The notes under the pieces are model-generated. The model saw only the letters and a program-made list of their open reading frames with translations. It was not told where the DNA came from and ran no database searches. From Posidonia oceanica (taxonomy: Eukaryota > Streptophyta > Magnoliopsida > Alismatales > Posidoniaceae), in the NCBI GenBank assembly GCA_037176725.1, contig JAZBRS010000060.1, positions 59,114,001-59,178,000 of the forward strand: a stretch of 64,000 nt of DNA, given 5' to 3'. This document shows, piece after piece, positions 44,701 to 58,200 of this stretch. Position numbers and translations under genes: made by a program. Every line of letters starts with the position of its first letter. Positions within the stretch are counted from its first letter, which is position 1.

Positions 44701-47700
44701 TGCTTGCGGGCGCTTGCCTTTATCGGAGTGAGGGTCGTAACCTAGACCCTCGTTGTCTCTTCGTTCTTCCGCCATGATCGGTTCAGCGATTCCTTGGCCA
44801 TGTCGCCCGAGCGGTGTCCCTTTGACGTAGCCCCATCTGTGACAAACGTTCTCGACCATCCGAAAGGGGTTGTTGTGAACGGCCAAGGAGTTGACACGTT
44901 CAAGATCTGGCAAAAAGTTAACCGGCTCGCACCGATTAACACGATACAAAGCGTTCGAAAGATCAGGGTCGAAGGGGACAGTCCGCGAAGAGATAGAAGA
45001 AACCGCCTCGATCCGCTCCTTCTCAAAATTCTCCACCATGACGACGATAACATCGTCGCCTCGGCGGAACTTGATCATGCGATGGAGGGTCGAGGGGATA
45101 ACCTGATGCTTGTGGAGCCAAGGGTGCCCAAGCAGAAGGTTGAAGTTAGGTTCCAAGTCGACGACGTAGAATTCCACATCGAATGTGACCGGGCCAATGG
45201 TAAGGGGGATAACCAAAATCCCTAGAGCGTCATGGTGAGTGTTATCAAAAGCTGTCATTCCCTTTACAGCTGGAGTAATGTCCTCGGCCTTGAATCCGAG
45301 CTTGGTTGCTGTTCGCAAGGGGCAGACGTTAAGGCCTGACCCATTATCGACCAGTGCAAGGGAAATGCGAAAGTTCTTGAATTGTACCGTGACGAACAAG
45401 GGTTGATTGTGATTAATCCCCGCCGGAGGCAGCTCATCACTCGTGAAAGTGATGACCTGGGGCTCCGCGATCATCCCGACCATGCTTTCCAAGGCGGCTG
45501 GTTCTATGGTTTGGGACACACAGGCGGCTTGGAACACGCGAAGGAAGGCCTCGCGATGCTCGGCAGAAGTGTGTATCAGGTCCCAGATGGATATGTCGGC
45601 TTTAACTTTTTTGAGCTGGGATGTGATGTCGGCTTTAGGCTGGCATTTCTTGGTAGCAGGTGGTGCAGTTGTAGGGACAGGTTCAGCTATGGTGGATTCA
45701 AGAGGCTGGCCTGAAGGTGGTGGGACTGCAGGCTGGACCAAAGGCAATGGTCTTGCGGGTTGTGGATGACTAGGTCTGGTTGCTGGTGCAGGAGGTCTGT
45801 AGACCCTCCCCGATCGCGTCACTTCCGCACACATTTCTGTGGCGTAGCTGTAGGGTACGCGATGGGTATCCCGGGTTAGGTTAATAACCACGGGAGCGCG
45901 TGCGGCGAGCACGAGAGGGGCTACAGGCTGAGGAGGGCATGGGTAGGAGGGTAGTTGGGAAGACAAGCTAGGTGGGGACTGAGGTCTTGCTAGTAGGTGC
46001 ACGGGAAGCTCTGGCTGAGGTCTGACTAGGAGATGTATTGGGGCTTGGGCCCGGGAAAGCATGGCGGCTGATGCAGGAGAACGCTCCGGCCTGGCTCGCG
46101 GTCGGATCATATGGACGCCCGACTCGGAACCGGCGATAGCTGCAAGATAGAGAGAGACTGGAAAGGGAGTAGATACATCATGGATAAGTTCGGAAGGATC
46201 TACCACAGATGTGAGAGATCCAGAAGGAAACAAGGAGTGAATTCCTGAAGTCCCTGCGCCTCCTGAATAGGAGTGCTCCGGCAGGGGTCGGCGGACAATA
46301 TTAGCTGGGGTAGATGCTGATGCAGGTGCATGAGATGGTGCAGAAGTGGATGCCTCGTGCGTGTCGATCACAATCGTTCCCGATTCGATCAAGTCCTGGA
46401 TAGCATTCCGGAGAGTGAAACAACTATCAGTCGAATGCCCGACGCTTCGATGAAAGTCGCAGAAAAGGTTCGCCTTAAACCAATGCGGTAGTGGGTTTGG
46501 TGGCGGGCGAACCTCCGGAAATCTCAGGAGCGACGCAACCTTCGTGAGGACGGCAGTGAGCGGTTCTACCAGTGGGGCGAACTTCCGCTTCTCCATGGGT
46601 GGCCGTCTCGGCCTCTGGAATTGTCCTTGCTGAACCGGTGCGGCAGGATAGACCGGTCGAGCGGTGGTAGTGATTTGTGGTGTAGGGTGTGTCCTAGGTG
46701 CAGGTGCGTAATAGATCTGAGGAGGGGCAGGCCGGGACGCCAGACGGACGGGCGCAGCAGGGGAGTCGACGTATTCGACAACGGGCTTCGGCGGGTCCTT
46801 CCTCTTGGGACGATTGCTGTTGAGACTACTGTTGTTGCTGATGGCGCTGCTGCCACTACCGTCGTTGCTGGCGAGGGCCTGCCTGGCAAGCACAGAGAGT
46901 GCGGGGAAGTTGCCACTCCGCAACGAACTCTCTACGCGAGTGCCAGCTCGGATCAATGCAGTGAAGGTTGTGACAGGTTGGATGCTAAGCAAAGCTCCGG
47001 TGGACGGCTGTGCCCCCTTTATGATGATCTCGATAGACTCCTCGTCGGAGGGCCTATCTCGAACTTGCGAGGCAAGGGCACGCCAGCGGCCGACGTACTC
47101 CCCGAACGGCTCGCCTGGATTCTGCTTGGTTGCGATCAAGTCCGCGCGCTTTGGGACCAGATCGAGGTTGAAGGAGTACTGTTCCAAGAACGCCTGGCTT
47201 AGGTCGTTCCAGGTCTTGATCGTAGCCATGTCAAGCGAGGTGAACCACTTGAGGGCCGGACCAGACAAACTCTTCTGGAACAGGCGGATTAGCAACCTCT
47301 CGTCCGCCTGGAGTTGGGCGAGATCACCGCAGTACGCCTTCAGATGGGCTATGGGGCAGCCCCTACCATCATACTTCTCGAAGTCCGGTATTTTGAACTT
47401 CGGGGGGAGTACCGCCTCTAGGAAACAACAGAGGTCTCGGAATTGGTAGGTCTGGTGGTCCGTGCCCTGCACTAGACGCAGTGCTTTCTCCAGAACATCC
47501 ATCCTGTTTTTGATGGGGTCTGGGATAGCTGCTACAGGTGATGGGGCAGCGGGGGCAGGGACCACGTATGCCGATTGGGTCGCACCGAGGTGCTCCTCCG
47601 GATCCACCATCACGTCGCCTGGTGACGCAAGGTGATGGCCGGCATACCCGTGCTGTGGTGGAGTGCAAGGAGGGATGCATGTGGAATTCTGAGCCTGATG

Positions 47701-48459
47701 CAAAGGGGGAGGATAAACGGTATGCTGTGCGGTGGGTGCAGGATGCTGGAGCATCAGCGGCCGTACCGGGGCGATGCCGGGGGACGGGCCTGCGAGATAC
47801 TGTGCTCCCACTAGTCCGAATGACTGGCCACCAGGTGGCGGAGGTGCATGCTGTGTGAGGTGTGGTGCTGATGCAAGAGGCGGAATACGTGCCCCCATCG
47901 TCGGAACCGTGAGCAGTTGGGACGATGGTCTAGGCGGAAGTGCAGAGTGCAATGCAAGATGTGCGGGAGCAGGCCGCACAGGAACCTCAGGAACAACAGG
48001 AGGGGAAGGAGGGCGGACTGATAGAGCTATACCCTGCAGCCGCTGGATAGTGTCCATCAGTTGCTGGTACTGCTCTTCAGGTGTCCCGTCAGTGGGAACA
48101 CTGAATTGCAGTGCCGGCGAGGAACCAGAACCAAGAGATCCGGACTGTCCGGGAGACTGGAATCCTAAGGCGTGAGTCGCCGCAGCAGAAGGGTCAAAAG
48201 TGACAAAACCCTGAGAAGGTGGGGTCAGTGGTGCCTCCAGAACACGTGAAGTGGTCATCAAGATGGACTCGGCGACCGAATCAGGAGGAATGGGCGTCTG
48301 CCACTGTCCCACAGCAAACTGGGGTGCCCCAGACGACAGAGGGGAAAAGCCTGGCGTCACAGAGGGCACAGGGGGGTTAGAAACGGGAGCCGGAGGGGCT
48401 GGAGCGGGAACCACCTCCGCGGCAAGGGTGAGGGGGGTCTCGACAGTGCGCTGGGCCAT
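41787..48459 (-). pseudogene. gag-pol: Element A gag-pol, upstream part: Gag, protease, linker, RT, RNase H
   Basis: The frame starts at ATG 48459 (MAQ); the longer upstream ATG is not conserved and results from a 1-bp difference. Domains: Gag capsid (about 47410-46900); knuckle C-x2-H-x4-H-x4-C (about 46470-46421); protease DNGS (45337-45348); G-patch-like segment (about 44860-44730); long low-complexity linker; RT with YVDDM at 42427-42441; and the RT-linked RNase H, whose first catalytic Asp is absent (LYLSTTQHSMG), as usual where the archaeal RNase H has taken over. No intron or frameshift is needed between Gag and Pol. Stops: TAA at 44230-44232 (TCA in B) and TAG at 41983-41985 (CAG in C). 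Interrupted by B in the RNase H. Confidence 0.92.
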
Positions 48460-49775
48460 TGCTGACCGAGAGCGAGTCAAAACGGGGCTGCGACGAGGGA
48501 AAAGGGGACGGGCTCTACGAGGAGCTATGCTCGCAAAGACGAGTAGCTCAGAAAGAAGGATGGTCGAGCACAGGTGTCTCAGCAGAGATGTCAGCAAGGG
48601 AGAGACCCGAGCTCCAGCTAAGGAGATCGCCTACTGAACTCTGATAAAGATACAACAGGAAACTAGGGTTAAAAGAAGAAGAAATGCAAAATGCATTAAG
48701 TTATGGCATGGATGACATGCATGCTTTCTAGTATGCCCCCCTCACCTAACTAGTGTTTCCTAGCAAGGTTGTCTACTTCGGGTATCCCTGGGTGTACGGG
48801 TCACCGACTCAAGTCAGAAAAGTAGGCTCCCTGTCTAACTCCCGGCCCAAAGCTCAGGTAATGACAGGGTGGTGCGTTGGTGGCCTCTACCCCGCCAAAG
48901 CGTGGGTGGTACCCTCCACTAACACCGACACGACCCCGGACAAGGGGGGACAGACCGACTGACTCACACCATGCCAAAGCATCGGGGTGAGAAGCCGGAA
49001 CCGTCCTTCGCAGACTAGTAGGTGGACTCAGAGGAGAAGGATGCATGCCCTATATGATGCTTATGCGAATGATTAAAGTCTTTTATCTTGCGCATTTTAT
49101 TAACCAAAAGGGAGTGAAGGATTGTTCAGAGTCTCTAGTTGCTCCTAAAAGTTCTTTTACTTGCATTTTTTAGTTAACCATGGGGAGAACAGACAAGTTT
49201 CTACTATCCTAAGCATGGCAAGTGCGAAAGGGAAGAAAATCAATCAGTCATGGCAAGCAAACAATCATAGAACACAACAAAAGGCATGTGCATGGCATGT
49301 GCAAGTGTTTGTGAGCATAATGGTGAAGAAAAACATTCATCAAGTCAAAAGGCATGTATGGGAAGTATGTGCGTGCGTAGTGTCATAGCAAATGTGTAAA
49401 AGGAAGCATTCATCATTCAAAAGCATGCATTATTGCCAAACAAGTATGTAGACATGTGTTATGTGGGAAATAAAGCAATAATAAGCAAGTAAAGCAAGGA
49501 AAATAAAGACAAGTGAGTTGTAAGGGAAGTAAGAGCATAAGCAAGACAACAAGTAAATAAACAAGCACAGAAGCAAAGCCAAGCAAAAGAGAGCGCAAAC
49601 CGGGATAAAAGGGGTGCAAGACCTGAACAGAGTAGCCATGAAGCGACTCGCTAGGTGTTTGCACAGAAAAGCGAGCAAAACAGACAAAGGAAACACAAAG
49701 GCAGACAGAGACACAAAGGCAAACAAAAACGCAAAGCAAGCGAACGAAAGCGGAGGCGAAAGCCGGAGTCTAGTA
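48460..49775 (-). other. 5' leader of element A with conserved block
   Basis: The conserved block is at about 48725-49050, homologous to B and C; the rest (49060-49775) is AAGCAA-rich. No gene is supported. Confidence 0.7.
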
Positions 49776-49793
49776 TCCCCAGCAGAGTCGCCA
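49776..49793 (-). promoter_or_regulatory. Primer binding site, tRNA-Arg type (element A)
   Basis: In sense TGGCGACTCTGCTGGGGA, one base different from B and C at position 10; one base after the LTR end. Confidence 0.87.
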
Positions 49794-49959
49794 CTGTAGT
49801 AATCCCGGTGTTCGGATCGTCCATGCACGATGCTAAAGCTCGCGTGCACCGATCGGAATCAGGCTCACTATAAGCGGCTATGTCCGAGAAGGAAGACCTA
49901 ACTCGAAAACATTTGAAAGAGGGAAAAAGGGGGAAGAAAAGAAGAAGATAAGACAAAAT

Positions 49960-49970
49960 CGGAGTCGCCA
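49960..49970 (-). promoter_or_regulatory. PBS-like 11-mer in U5 of A 5' LTR
   Basis: Sense TGGCGACTCCG, inside the LTR and about 165 bases before its end. Confidence 0.7.
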
Positions 49971-50584
49971 CCAGGTCTATTAAATCGGAAGACGAGGAAA
50001 ACCGGGGAAATGCGCGAATAATCACGCAAAACCAAGCAAAGGATGCAAAGCAAAGCAATGCAAAAGAAATAAGATGCAAATGAATGCAAATGATGTGACT
50101 CGTGCCTAGGACAAGGGCAATATGGTCATTGCGGGCCAGGAGAGGGTAAGGACTCCTGTTACGCGCGGGGAAGGTGTTAGGCACCCCCGACACGCCCGAG
50201 AATCGGTCTTTCTAGGCTTACGCTCGCATATGCAGGGAAATGCAGACTTTGAATGCCTAAGTGCCAATGAATGCCTATCTAAATGCTCAAAGGTGTGCTC
50301 TAAGTGATGAAAGACGATGCAAGGAAGTAAACGTGCAATCTAAGCGCTCAGCAACGCTGTCCGTGTTCTGAACCGGGCGGAACCTGGCTCGCGAGAACTC
50401 CGGACAGTAAGCATCACCGCCCTATATGCAAATGCAGGCGAAAGAACGAAACAGCGAGAAAACCATGCAATGCAATCGTCATGCAAGAGGAAAACCGTGT
50501 AAAACAGTGCGAGGAACGAAACAAGTATGCAAAAAGGTGCGAGAACAGGGTTGACATGCGAAATGATGCAAGGAACGGAATAAG

Positions 50585-51445
50585 GACGCAAAACGGTGCA
50601 AGAAAACGAAAGAAGGGCGCAAAACTGGGCAAGAAAACACCAGGGCACGCAAGACGAGACGAGAAAAAGAAAGGGCACGCAAAACGGTGCAGGAAAACAA
50701 GACTGCACGCAAAACAAGGCAAGACAAAGAAGCGGCACGCAAAACGGAGCGAGAAAACTTGGAAATACGCAAAACGGGGCGAGAAAACTAAGGGACACGC
50801 AAAACGGTGCAAGACAAGGAAGCGGCACGCAAAACGGAGCGAGAAAACTTGAAAGTATGCGAAATGGTGCAAGAAAACTAAAGGGCACGCAAAACGGTGC
50901 AAGACAAAGAAGCGGCGCGCAAAACGGAGCGAGAAAACTTAAAAACACGCGAAACGGTGCAAGACAAAGAAGCGGCGCGCAAAACAGAGAGAGAAAACTT
51001 GAAGGCACGCGAAATGAGGCAAAAAAAACTAAAGGGCGCGCAAAACGGTGCAAAACAAAGAAGTGGCGCGCAAAACGGAGCGAGAACTTGAAAACACGCA
51101 AAACGAGGCGAAAAAAACTAAAGGGCACGCAAAACGGTGCAAGACAAAGAAGCGGCGCGCAAAACAGAGCGGGAAAACTTGAAAACACGCAAAACGAGGC
51201 AAAAAAAACTAAAGGGCACGCAAAACGGTGCAAGACAAAGTGGTGGCACGCAAAACGGAGCGAGAAAACTTGAAGGCACGCGAAACGAGGCGAAAAAAAC
51301 TAAAGGGCGCGCAAAACGGTGTAAAACAAAGAAGTGGAGCGCAAAACGGAGGGAGAAAACTTGAAAACACGCAAAACGAGGCGAAAAAACTAAAGGGCAC
51401 GCAAAACGGTGCGAGGAAACTAAAGGCACGCAAAACGATGCAAAT
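50585..51445 (-). repeat. 30-bp subrepeat array in A 5' LTR
   Basis: Homologue of 5975-6860 with small differences in unit order and number. Confidence 0.88.
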
Positions 51446-53405
51446 GGCATGCAAATGAATGCAGTGCAAGAGTTCGGGAAGATATACCTGGAGATCCGGG
51501 AGTCTGATCGGAGATCTGCTTGGTCCATGCTGAAGAGCGCTTCGCTGTAGTCGCCTGGGCAGCTTACTTGAGGAGATGCAACGGTCGGATCGGAAGATAT
51601 CGCAACTTCGGAGCAGAAGGGCCAGAACAGATGAGAAGAACAGACCTAAGTGTTCAGGAGGTCCTAGGGGTGTGCTGAAGGTCCTCTCAAGTGAAGGGGA
51701 GTTAAAAGTGCTTAGTGTATGCAAAAGGGAGCTTAAATGCAAGGCTAAAATGGATGCAGAATGCATGCAAAGCCAGAAAAGACAAGGAAGAGCCATTTGG
51801 AAAGAACAGGGGTTTAAAAGCATTTTTGAAAAAGAAAGGGGCTAAAATGCAAATTTTCCAGAAAACAGGGGGCTGAGGAGTCCAGGAATGCAAGCGGAGG
51901 GTTTACATGCAATTTTGCAAGCATAGGAGTTAAAATGCAACTTAGGGGCAAAACAGTCTTTTTACATGGTTTTTGGAAGATGCAAGGCTCTATGTGTGAT
52001 TTTCAAATCATGCAGAGGTCAAATATGCAATTTCATATGGAAAACATGCTCTGAAAAATAGATTACAGGACTGCAATGCGATTTTAAAAAAAAATCAGGG
52101 TCAAAAATGCAATGTAATAAGCTAAAAATGCATGCAAGAGTTACTGTCCATTTAAAATGGACCTATATGCAAAATGAAAAAACAGAGGGGCAAAAGTGCA
52201 ATGCAGTATGCAAAATGAGGAAATAAAAGCTAAGTTACTACAGTTCAAAGGATCAGACAGAAAATATGGAAAAAAACAGAGGGGCCCAGTATGCAATGTG
52301 ATATGGTTTTAAATCTGACTGAAGTGAAACCTAAGCTGAGGCCGGACCTAAAAGTAAATAATCTAAACCTAAGTATGCAAATGCAATATTGGGTAAACTA
52401 TGCATGCTAAGAAAAAAATGAAACCTAACTAATGGTTTTAAAAACATAGGGCTACAGTGACACGGACCGGAGCTCGCCGGAGGTGATTCTGCAACGGCGA
52501 TCTGGGCGGCGGAGCTGCGTGGCAAGGGCGGGGCTGGCCCGCGGGAGGCCGGTGGAGCTCATGGGAGCATCCGGGCGGCGTTGCGGAGCGGCGGGTGGAA
52601 CGGGAGGCGATCGCATGCCCTGCACCGGTCGCCGGCGCCGAGGAAGACGACGCACTCCGGCGACGAACTGGCGGCAGCACAGGGGTCCAAATGCAAAAAG
52701 GAAAATATGGGGATGGAGTGCGGAGTGAGGCGGACCTAGTGGAGAGGTTTAATACCTTTTTCGCGCGACAGAGAGGTCCGGCGAGCTCCAGCTGGTTCTG
52801 TGGACGTTTTCCCTCTCCTCTCTCTTCTGTAGCTCTCACCGGACGCGCCCTCTCTCTCTTCTGGTTTCTGGAGGTGATGAGGGAGAGCTTTGGGGGTCTT
52901 CTGGTTGGGGAGAAGGAGGTTGGCTGCGGTCAGTAGGAGGCTTCTTTGCTGTGGGTTTGTGGTTCCTGTGTGGTGGCCTGCGGGTTGTTGCTCAGATGGT
53001 GGAGTGCCGGTGGTGTCCTGAGGGTATTGGAGGACCGGCCTGATGGTGTTGGACGTCGGGTGGTCGGGAGGAGGAAGAGGTCTAGGTTGTGGAAGAGGTC
53101 GGGCAATGGAGGTTCAAGGGCTGCCTTTGTTTCTTCTTTTTGGAAGGAGAGGGCCTCAGCCGGAGAGACGGGGCTGCTGTCCGGGCGTTCTTCTGTGGGC
53201 TGGGAGTTGCCTTGGAGGAGGAGGCCAGCTCTAGGCAGAAGGAGCATGAACTGGGGGCTGGGGATCTTGTGCTTTTTTGAAGGAGAAGGTCTGAATGGGA
53301 GAGAGGCTGTTGTGTATGTGAGGAGGAAGATGAGGAAGTCTGTTGGGTTTTTGCAGGAGAAGAAAAAAAGAGAGAGGGAGAAGGACGGCTGTCTTCTGTT
53401 GGGTG

Positions 53406-53785
53406 GAGAAGAGAGGAGGAAGAAGAGAGAGTGGAGGGGAGGTGTTCTGTTGGCTTTTGGAAGGAGGAAAAAAAGAGAGGGAGAGAGACGGCTGTTGGTG
53501 GAGAAGAGAGGAGGAAGAAGAGAGAGTGGAGGGGAGGTGTTCTGTTGGCTTTTGGAAGGAGGAAAAAAAAGAGAGGGAGAGAGACGGCTGTTGGTGGAGA
53601 AGAGAGGAGGAAGAAGAGAGAGTGGAGGGGAGGTGTTCTGTTGGCTTTTGGAAGGAGGAAAAAAAGAGAGGGAGAGAGACGGCTGTTGGTGGAGAAGAGA
53701 GGAGGAAGAAGAGTGAGTGGAGGGGAGGTGTTCTGTTGGCTTTTGGAAGGAGGAAAAAAAAGAGAGGGAGAGAGACGGCTGTTGG
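53406..53785 (-). repeat. 95-bp tandem repeats in A 5' LTR
   Basis: About four purine-rich copies, as at 8821-9200. Confidence 0.88.
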
Positions 53786-54261
53786 TAGGAGGGAGTGGGC
53801 TGTTGTCCTTTTAAATGGGGATGGGATTAGGGTTTTAGGGTTTTTTTGCTCTCTTTGTTTTTAATTTGTTTTTTATTTTGATTAAATGTTTGTTAAGTCT
53901 TTTAACTTGTTTTTTTTTTTAATTATGTTTTTCTTGTTAAGTGCTTAGGATATTAATTAGGATTTTTTAGATTTATTTTTAGGTTAATTAGAGTGGGTTT
54001 TGGGCTTTTTAGTTCTAGTCTTTTATGTTTTTCTCCTTTAAGTCTTTTGAACTATGTTTTTTTTTATTTTTATTTGTTAATTCTTCTTGATATTTTTTAG
54101 TTGGTTTTTCCTGGTTTGATTAAGTGTTCTTAAGTCTTCCAACCGTATTTTCTTTTTCTTTTAATTAAGTTTTATGTTATTTTCCTTATGTTCATTAGGT
54201 TAAGTCTTTTGTTTTCTTTAATTACCTGTTTTAGTATTTGATTTTTAATTCTTCTCTTTAG

Positions 54262-54295
<34 letters not shown>

Positions 54296-55255
54296 CTTTT
54301 AGTGGGGTTTTTATCTTTGGTAGGTTCTGACTTTATTTCAGTTTTTTACTTGATTTTACAGTATTTTGTTTTAGTTTGTTTTGCATTTTTTAGTTTGCAT
54401 TCTTGATTTTCTATTTTAGCTTGGTTTAGTTAAGTTTAAGGTTTCCAATTGTTCGTTTAATGTTTTTAATTATTTTTCTTAGAGTTTTGGTTTGTTTCTC
54501 TTATGTTTCAGAGTTTTGGAGATTTTTAAGGCTTTTTATGGACTTTAACAAGGGAAAGGAAGAGGAAAAGAGAAGGAAGGAGAAAAGGGAAAAAAGGGGG
54601 AATAAAGGAGAAAAGAGATGAGTTGGAGGAAACAATTTTTAAAAATTAAGGAAAATGCTAAAAATAAAGTAAAAATAGGAGTAAGATAGAGAAGGGATAG
54701 AAGTACAAAGGGGGCCCACAGCCAGGCCAGAAAATGGTCAAGAAGGGGGTGAAAAGAGGGGCGATAATCAGGAGAGAGAGAGGAGAGAGAAAACGATAAT
54801 CCCGGAGAGAGAAAACGATAATTTGGCCAAAAAGGGGGTCTTAGAGGTCTCAGAAAGGGGTGAAATTTGGCGGGTGTGGGGTCTAGGGTTTCTAGTCTTG
54901 GTCCCGGGGTTTTGGTTCAGTTTTGAGAAAGTTTTGGAGGGTTTTGAGGTGTAGAAAAAGTGCAGTTTTACCTAAGTTTCCTAGGGTTTTTTGGGAGGGG
55001 TCTGGTTTGAGATTTCGCGGGCTTTTTGGTGGGTTTGCTAAGTCAGGGATGGTGAGTTTTCCTATGGATTTTGGATAGTTTTCGGGTTCGGGAAAGGGGT
55101 GTAGGCTCAGGTCAAGTTTAGGCTTGTTTTGAGGAGTAGGATGAAAAGGATTGTGTAAGTTTTAACATAGGTTTGGGTTTAGGTATTGGTTTGGTCCAGA
55201 AGCCACCAGAGAGAGAGATTCCACCAATTTAGCCTGTCAAAATGGGGTGTCTACA

Positions 55256-55260
55256 GCCAT
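55256..55260. repeat. Target site duplication of element A, right copy (GCCAT)
   Basis: Matches 5206-5210. Confidence 0.95.
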
Positions 55261-58200
55261 CATATAGTGTCTTAGTTTCTGTACAGCCCAGACAAGGGAT
55301 AAGCAGGTCTTCTCTAGTGTAGTGTACCTAGCTTCGCATTCGTTAAATTTCTTGCTCAGGTAGTAGATGGCGCGCTCCTTCCTACCAGATTCGTCATGTT
55401 GGCCCAAGACAGCGCCCATGGAATGCTGCGTGGTAGAAAGGTAGAGAAGTAAGGGTCTCCCTGGCGTAGGCGGGACCAGGACAGGAGGCTTGATCAGCAG
55501 CTGCTTGATCTTGGCAAATGCAGCTTGACACTCCTCGCTCCAGTGAATCTGCGCATTCTTCCTCAAGAGCTTGAAAATGGGTTCACAGATGGGCGTAAGC
55601 TGTGCAATGAAGCGACTGATATATTGTAAACGCCCAAGCAGACTTCTGACTTCTTTTTCAGTTCTAGGGGGTGGCATGTCCACGATGGCTTGTGCTTTCA
55701 ACGGGTCCACCTCAATCCCCCTTTGGCTAACAATGTAGCCGAGCAATTTGCCAGAAGACACCCCGAATACGCACTTCTTGGGATTCAGGCGCAGCTTGTA
55801 CTTCCGTAGACGGTCAAAGAGCTTTCTGAGACAGGCAAGATGATCCTCGGGCTCTTTGGTTTTGGCAATCATATCGTCTACATAGACCTCCACTTCTTGG
55901 TGCATGAGGTCGTGGAATAGCGCAGTCATGGCCCTCTGATAGGTTGCACCAGCATTCTTCAGGCCGAACGGCATGACTTGGTAGCAGAAGACTCCCCAAG
56001 GGGTGATGAATGAAGTCTTTTCCATGTCCTCTTCTGCCATCTTGATCTGATTGTATCCAGAGAAGCCGTCCATGAAGGAGAGCATTTTGTGGCCCGCTGT
56101 ATTGTCGACTAGGACGTCAATGTGGGGCAATGGAAAGTCGTCCTTGGGACTCGCCTTGTTCAGGTCCCTGTAGTCGATGCAGATCCGGATTCGGCCATCT
56201 TTCTTGGGCACAGGTACAATGTTTGCCAGCCATTCAGGGTAAAGAACGACCTTCAGAAAGTTGACTCCAAGCTGCTTCATTATCTCTTCTTTGATCATGA
56301 GCAGCCACTGCGGTCGCCATCTTCTTAGTTTCTGCTTTACTGGCTTGGCATCCGGATTTAAGGGCAGATTGTGCACCACTATCTCTATGTCAAGGCCGAC
56401 CATATCTTCATAACTCCAGGCGAAGACATCCGCATATTCCCTCAGGAATGTGATGAATTCTGCTCGAGCCTGGACGGACAGCTGGGCACTGATGCAAACT
56501 TCTCTAACTTCCTCAGCTGTGCCGATGTTAACAACCTCCGTTTCTTCTTCAACATGGAGGTTGGGGCCTTCTGGGTCGTCGTCATAGGGCCGGAACTCGG
56601 GCGAAGGTTCGTCAGTCTCGTCCATGCCCGTGTCATCCTCCTCTCCATAAGCAATAAGTTCCGAGAGGATCTCTTTCTCAAAAGAAGGGCTTGCGATATT
56701 GAAAGAGTGTATGTGTTCCGCTGCTTGGCCCTGGTGACGTTTCAGGATGGTCACGCTCACTCGAGTATTCTTGTAGCCTCGGTGCGCGACCTCCATCCCA
56801 GCAACTCCTTCTGCTGTTTGCTCTGGCCTAACTGGCTTTGCTGAGTGCTCTGCTGATTCTGCTGAGGGCTCAACTGACTCTGCTGCTGATACTGCTGACT
56901 GTTCTGCTGACTGTGCTGCTGAGGCATTCTGCTCTGCTGAGGCATTCTGCTCTGCTGCTGTTGCATCTACTGCTGATGCTCCTCCCTTTGGGTCTTCTAG
57001 TGTGCTTGTGGAGGATACGCCGGAGTGGCGGCTGATCTGGTTACTGCCGCTCGATATATTGCTCAGGTGAGGCATGGGTTGCACAAACCACCTAGACCCG
57101 CCTTCTGGTTGAAGAGTGATGAGCTCATCTGGTCTAGGGGAGTCCGGCGCTGCTGAGTCTTCTAGGACCATGATAGAAGCATGGTTCTCTTGCAGAGGAG
57201 GATCCGTAACTACGGCTTTTCCATTCCTTTCTGCAGCTTGATGGTCCGCCAGGTCTTCTGCTATCGACTTGAGTTGTTCTTGAAAGAGCAACTCTAAGTC
57301 GGACATCCAGGAATCGACCTGGGCTTCTATCGCCACTCCTTCTTCTTCGTCTGAGGGGGAGTTGACGTAGTAGGCGCCGGGGGCTTGCGGCACTAGCCCG
57401 GTTGCAAGATGGATCGCTGCCCTTGGAGTCTGCATGATCTGGTTCATGGGCGTGTCTGCTGATGGCAGTTCTGATGTAGAAGGCCCAAATAGACAGGTCA
57501 GCGGTGCTACTGATGAATAAGCTTCCAGGGTCACTGTGGGAGAGTAAGTAGGGGTGCTCTTTGGAGGGCTCAAGGGCCCGGATAATGTAGTGCTCAGTTG
57601 GCCTTTTGTATCGGGCCGTAACTGAGAGAGCGCAGCCTCTGACGCCATGGGGTCTTGCCATGAGAGCTGCTGTTGGTTGTCAGGAGAATGCGGAGCGGAC
57701 TGCGCCAGCTGCATTCCTGAAGATGATGCTGAGGGAGCGGGCTGGGCCACGCTGCTGACTGAGTTGATGGACTGCCCCTCCAGAGATGGGGGCAGTGGCA
57801 CTGATGTTTCTATGACCGCTGGTAGCATACTTGGTTCTACCAAGAGGAGTGTCTCCGACTCCTACACTGCTGCTGTCTGTTCTTGAGAAGCTGGTGTGGC
57901 TGCAAAAGGATGAGAACTTGCATCTGCCACAGGGCCTGCTGAGCTGCCTGCTGTTTCTGCCAGAGGGAGAGCTGAATAAACTGACTGTGGGGCCTCTGCT
58001 CTGACCACTGTTTCTGCTGAGTTGATTGGGACTGCCTCTGTTGCATCAGACTGCTCCTCATTCGAGTAGTAGTCCTCAATACACACCCAATCCTCTGCCG
58101 ATGCTGTGGCTTGGTAATCGGTTGATTCCAGAATTCCTGCACTGGTAAAGTTAGTGAGGTCTCTGGGAATGGCTGGTGCATGGGCTTTGAGCTGGAAGCA

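Larger units (their letters stand above)
5211..55255 (-). mobile_element. Element A: 25.9-kb Tat/Ogre-like LTR retrotransposon inserted in element C
   Basis: Two minus-strand LTRs (5460 and 5461 bp) with TG...CA ends bound this element. GCCAT occurs on both sides (5206-5210 and 55256-55260). Deleting it with one GCCAT copy rejoins the pol frame of C exactly. The span is 50,045 bp, of which 24,183 bp are element B plus its duplicated target, leaving about 25.9 kb. All domains of an autonomous Tat-clade element are present, but the gag-pol frame carries four in-frame stops and the second ORF one, besides the B insertion. It is therefore no longer autonomous. Confidence 0.96.
49795..55255 (-). 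repeat. Element A 5' LTR (5461 bp)
   Basis: Counterpart of 5211-10670. Parts: U5 block 50100-50255, PBS-like 11-mer 49960-49970, subrepeat array about 50585-51445, GC-rich module 52447-53815 with 95-bp repeats about 53406-53785, and a 29-base poly-T at 54264-54292. Confidence 0.95.
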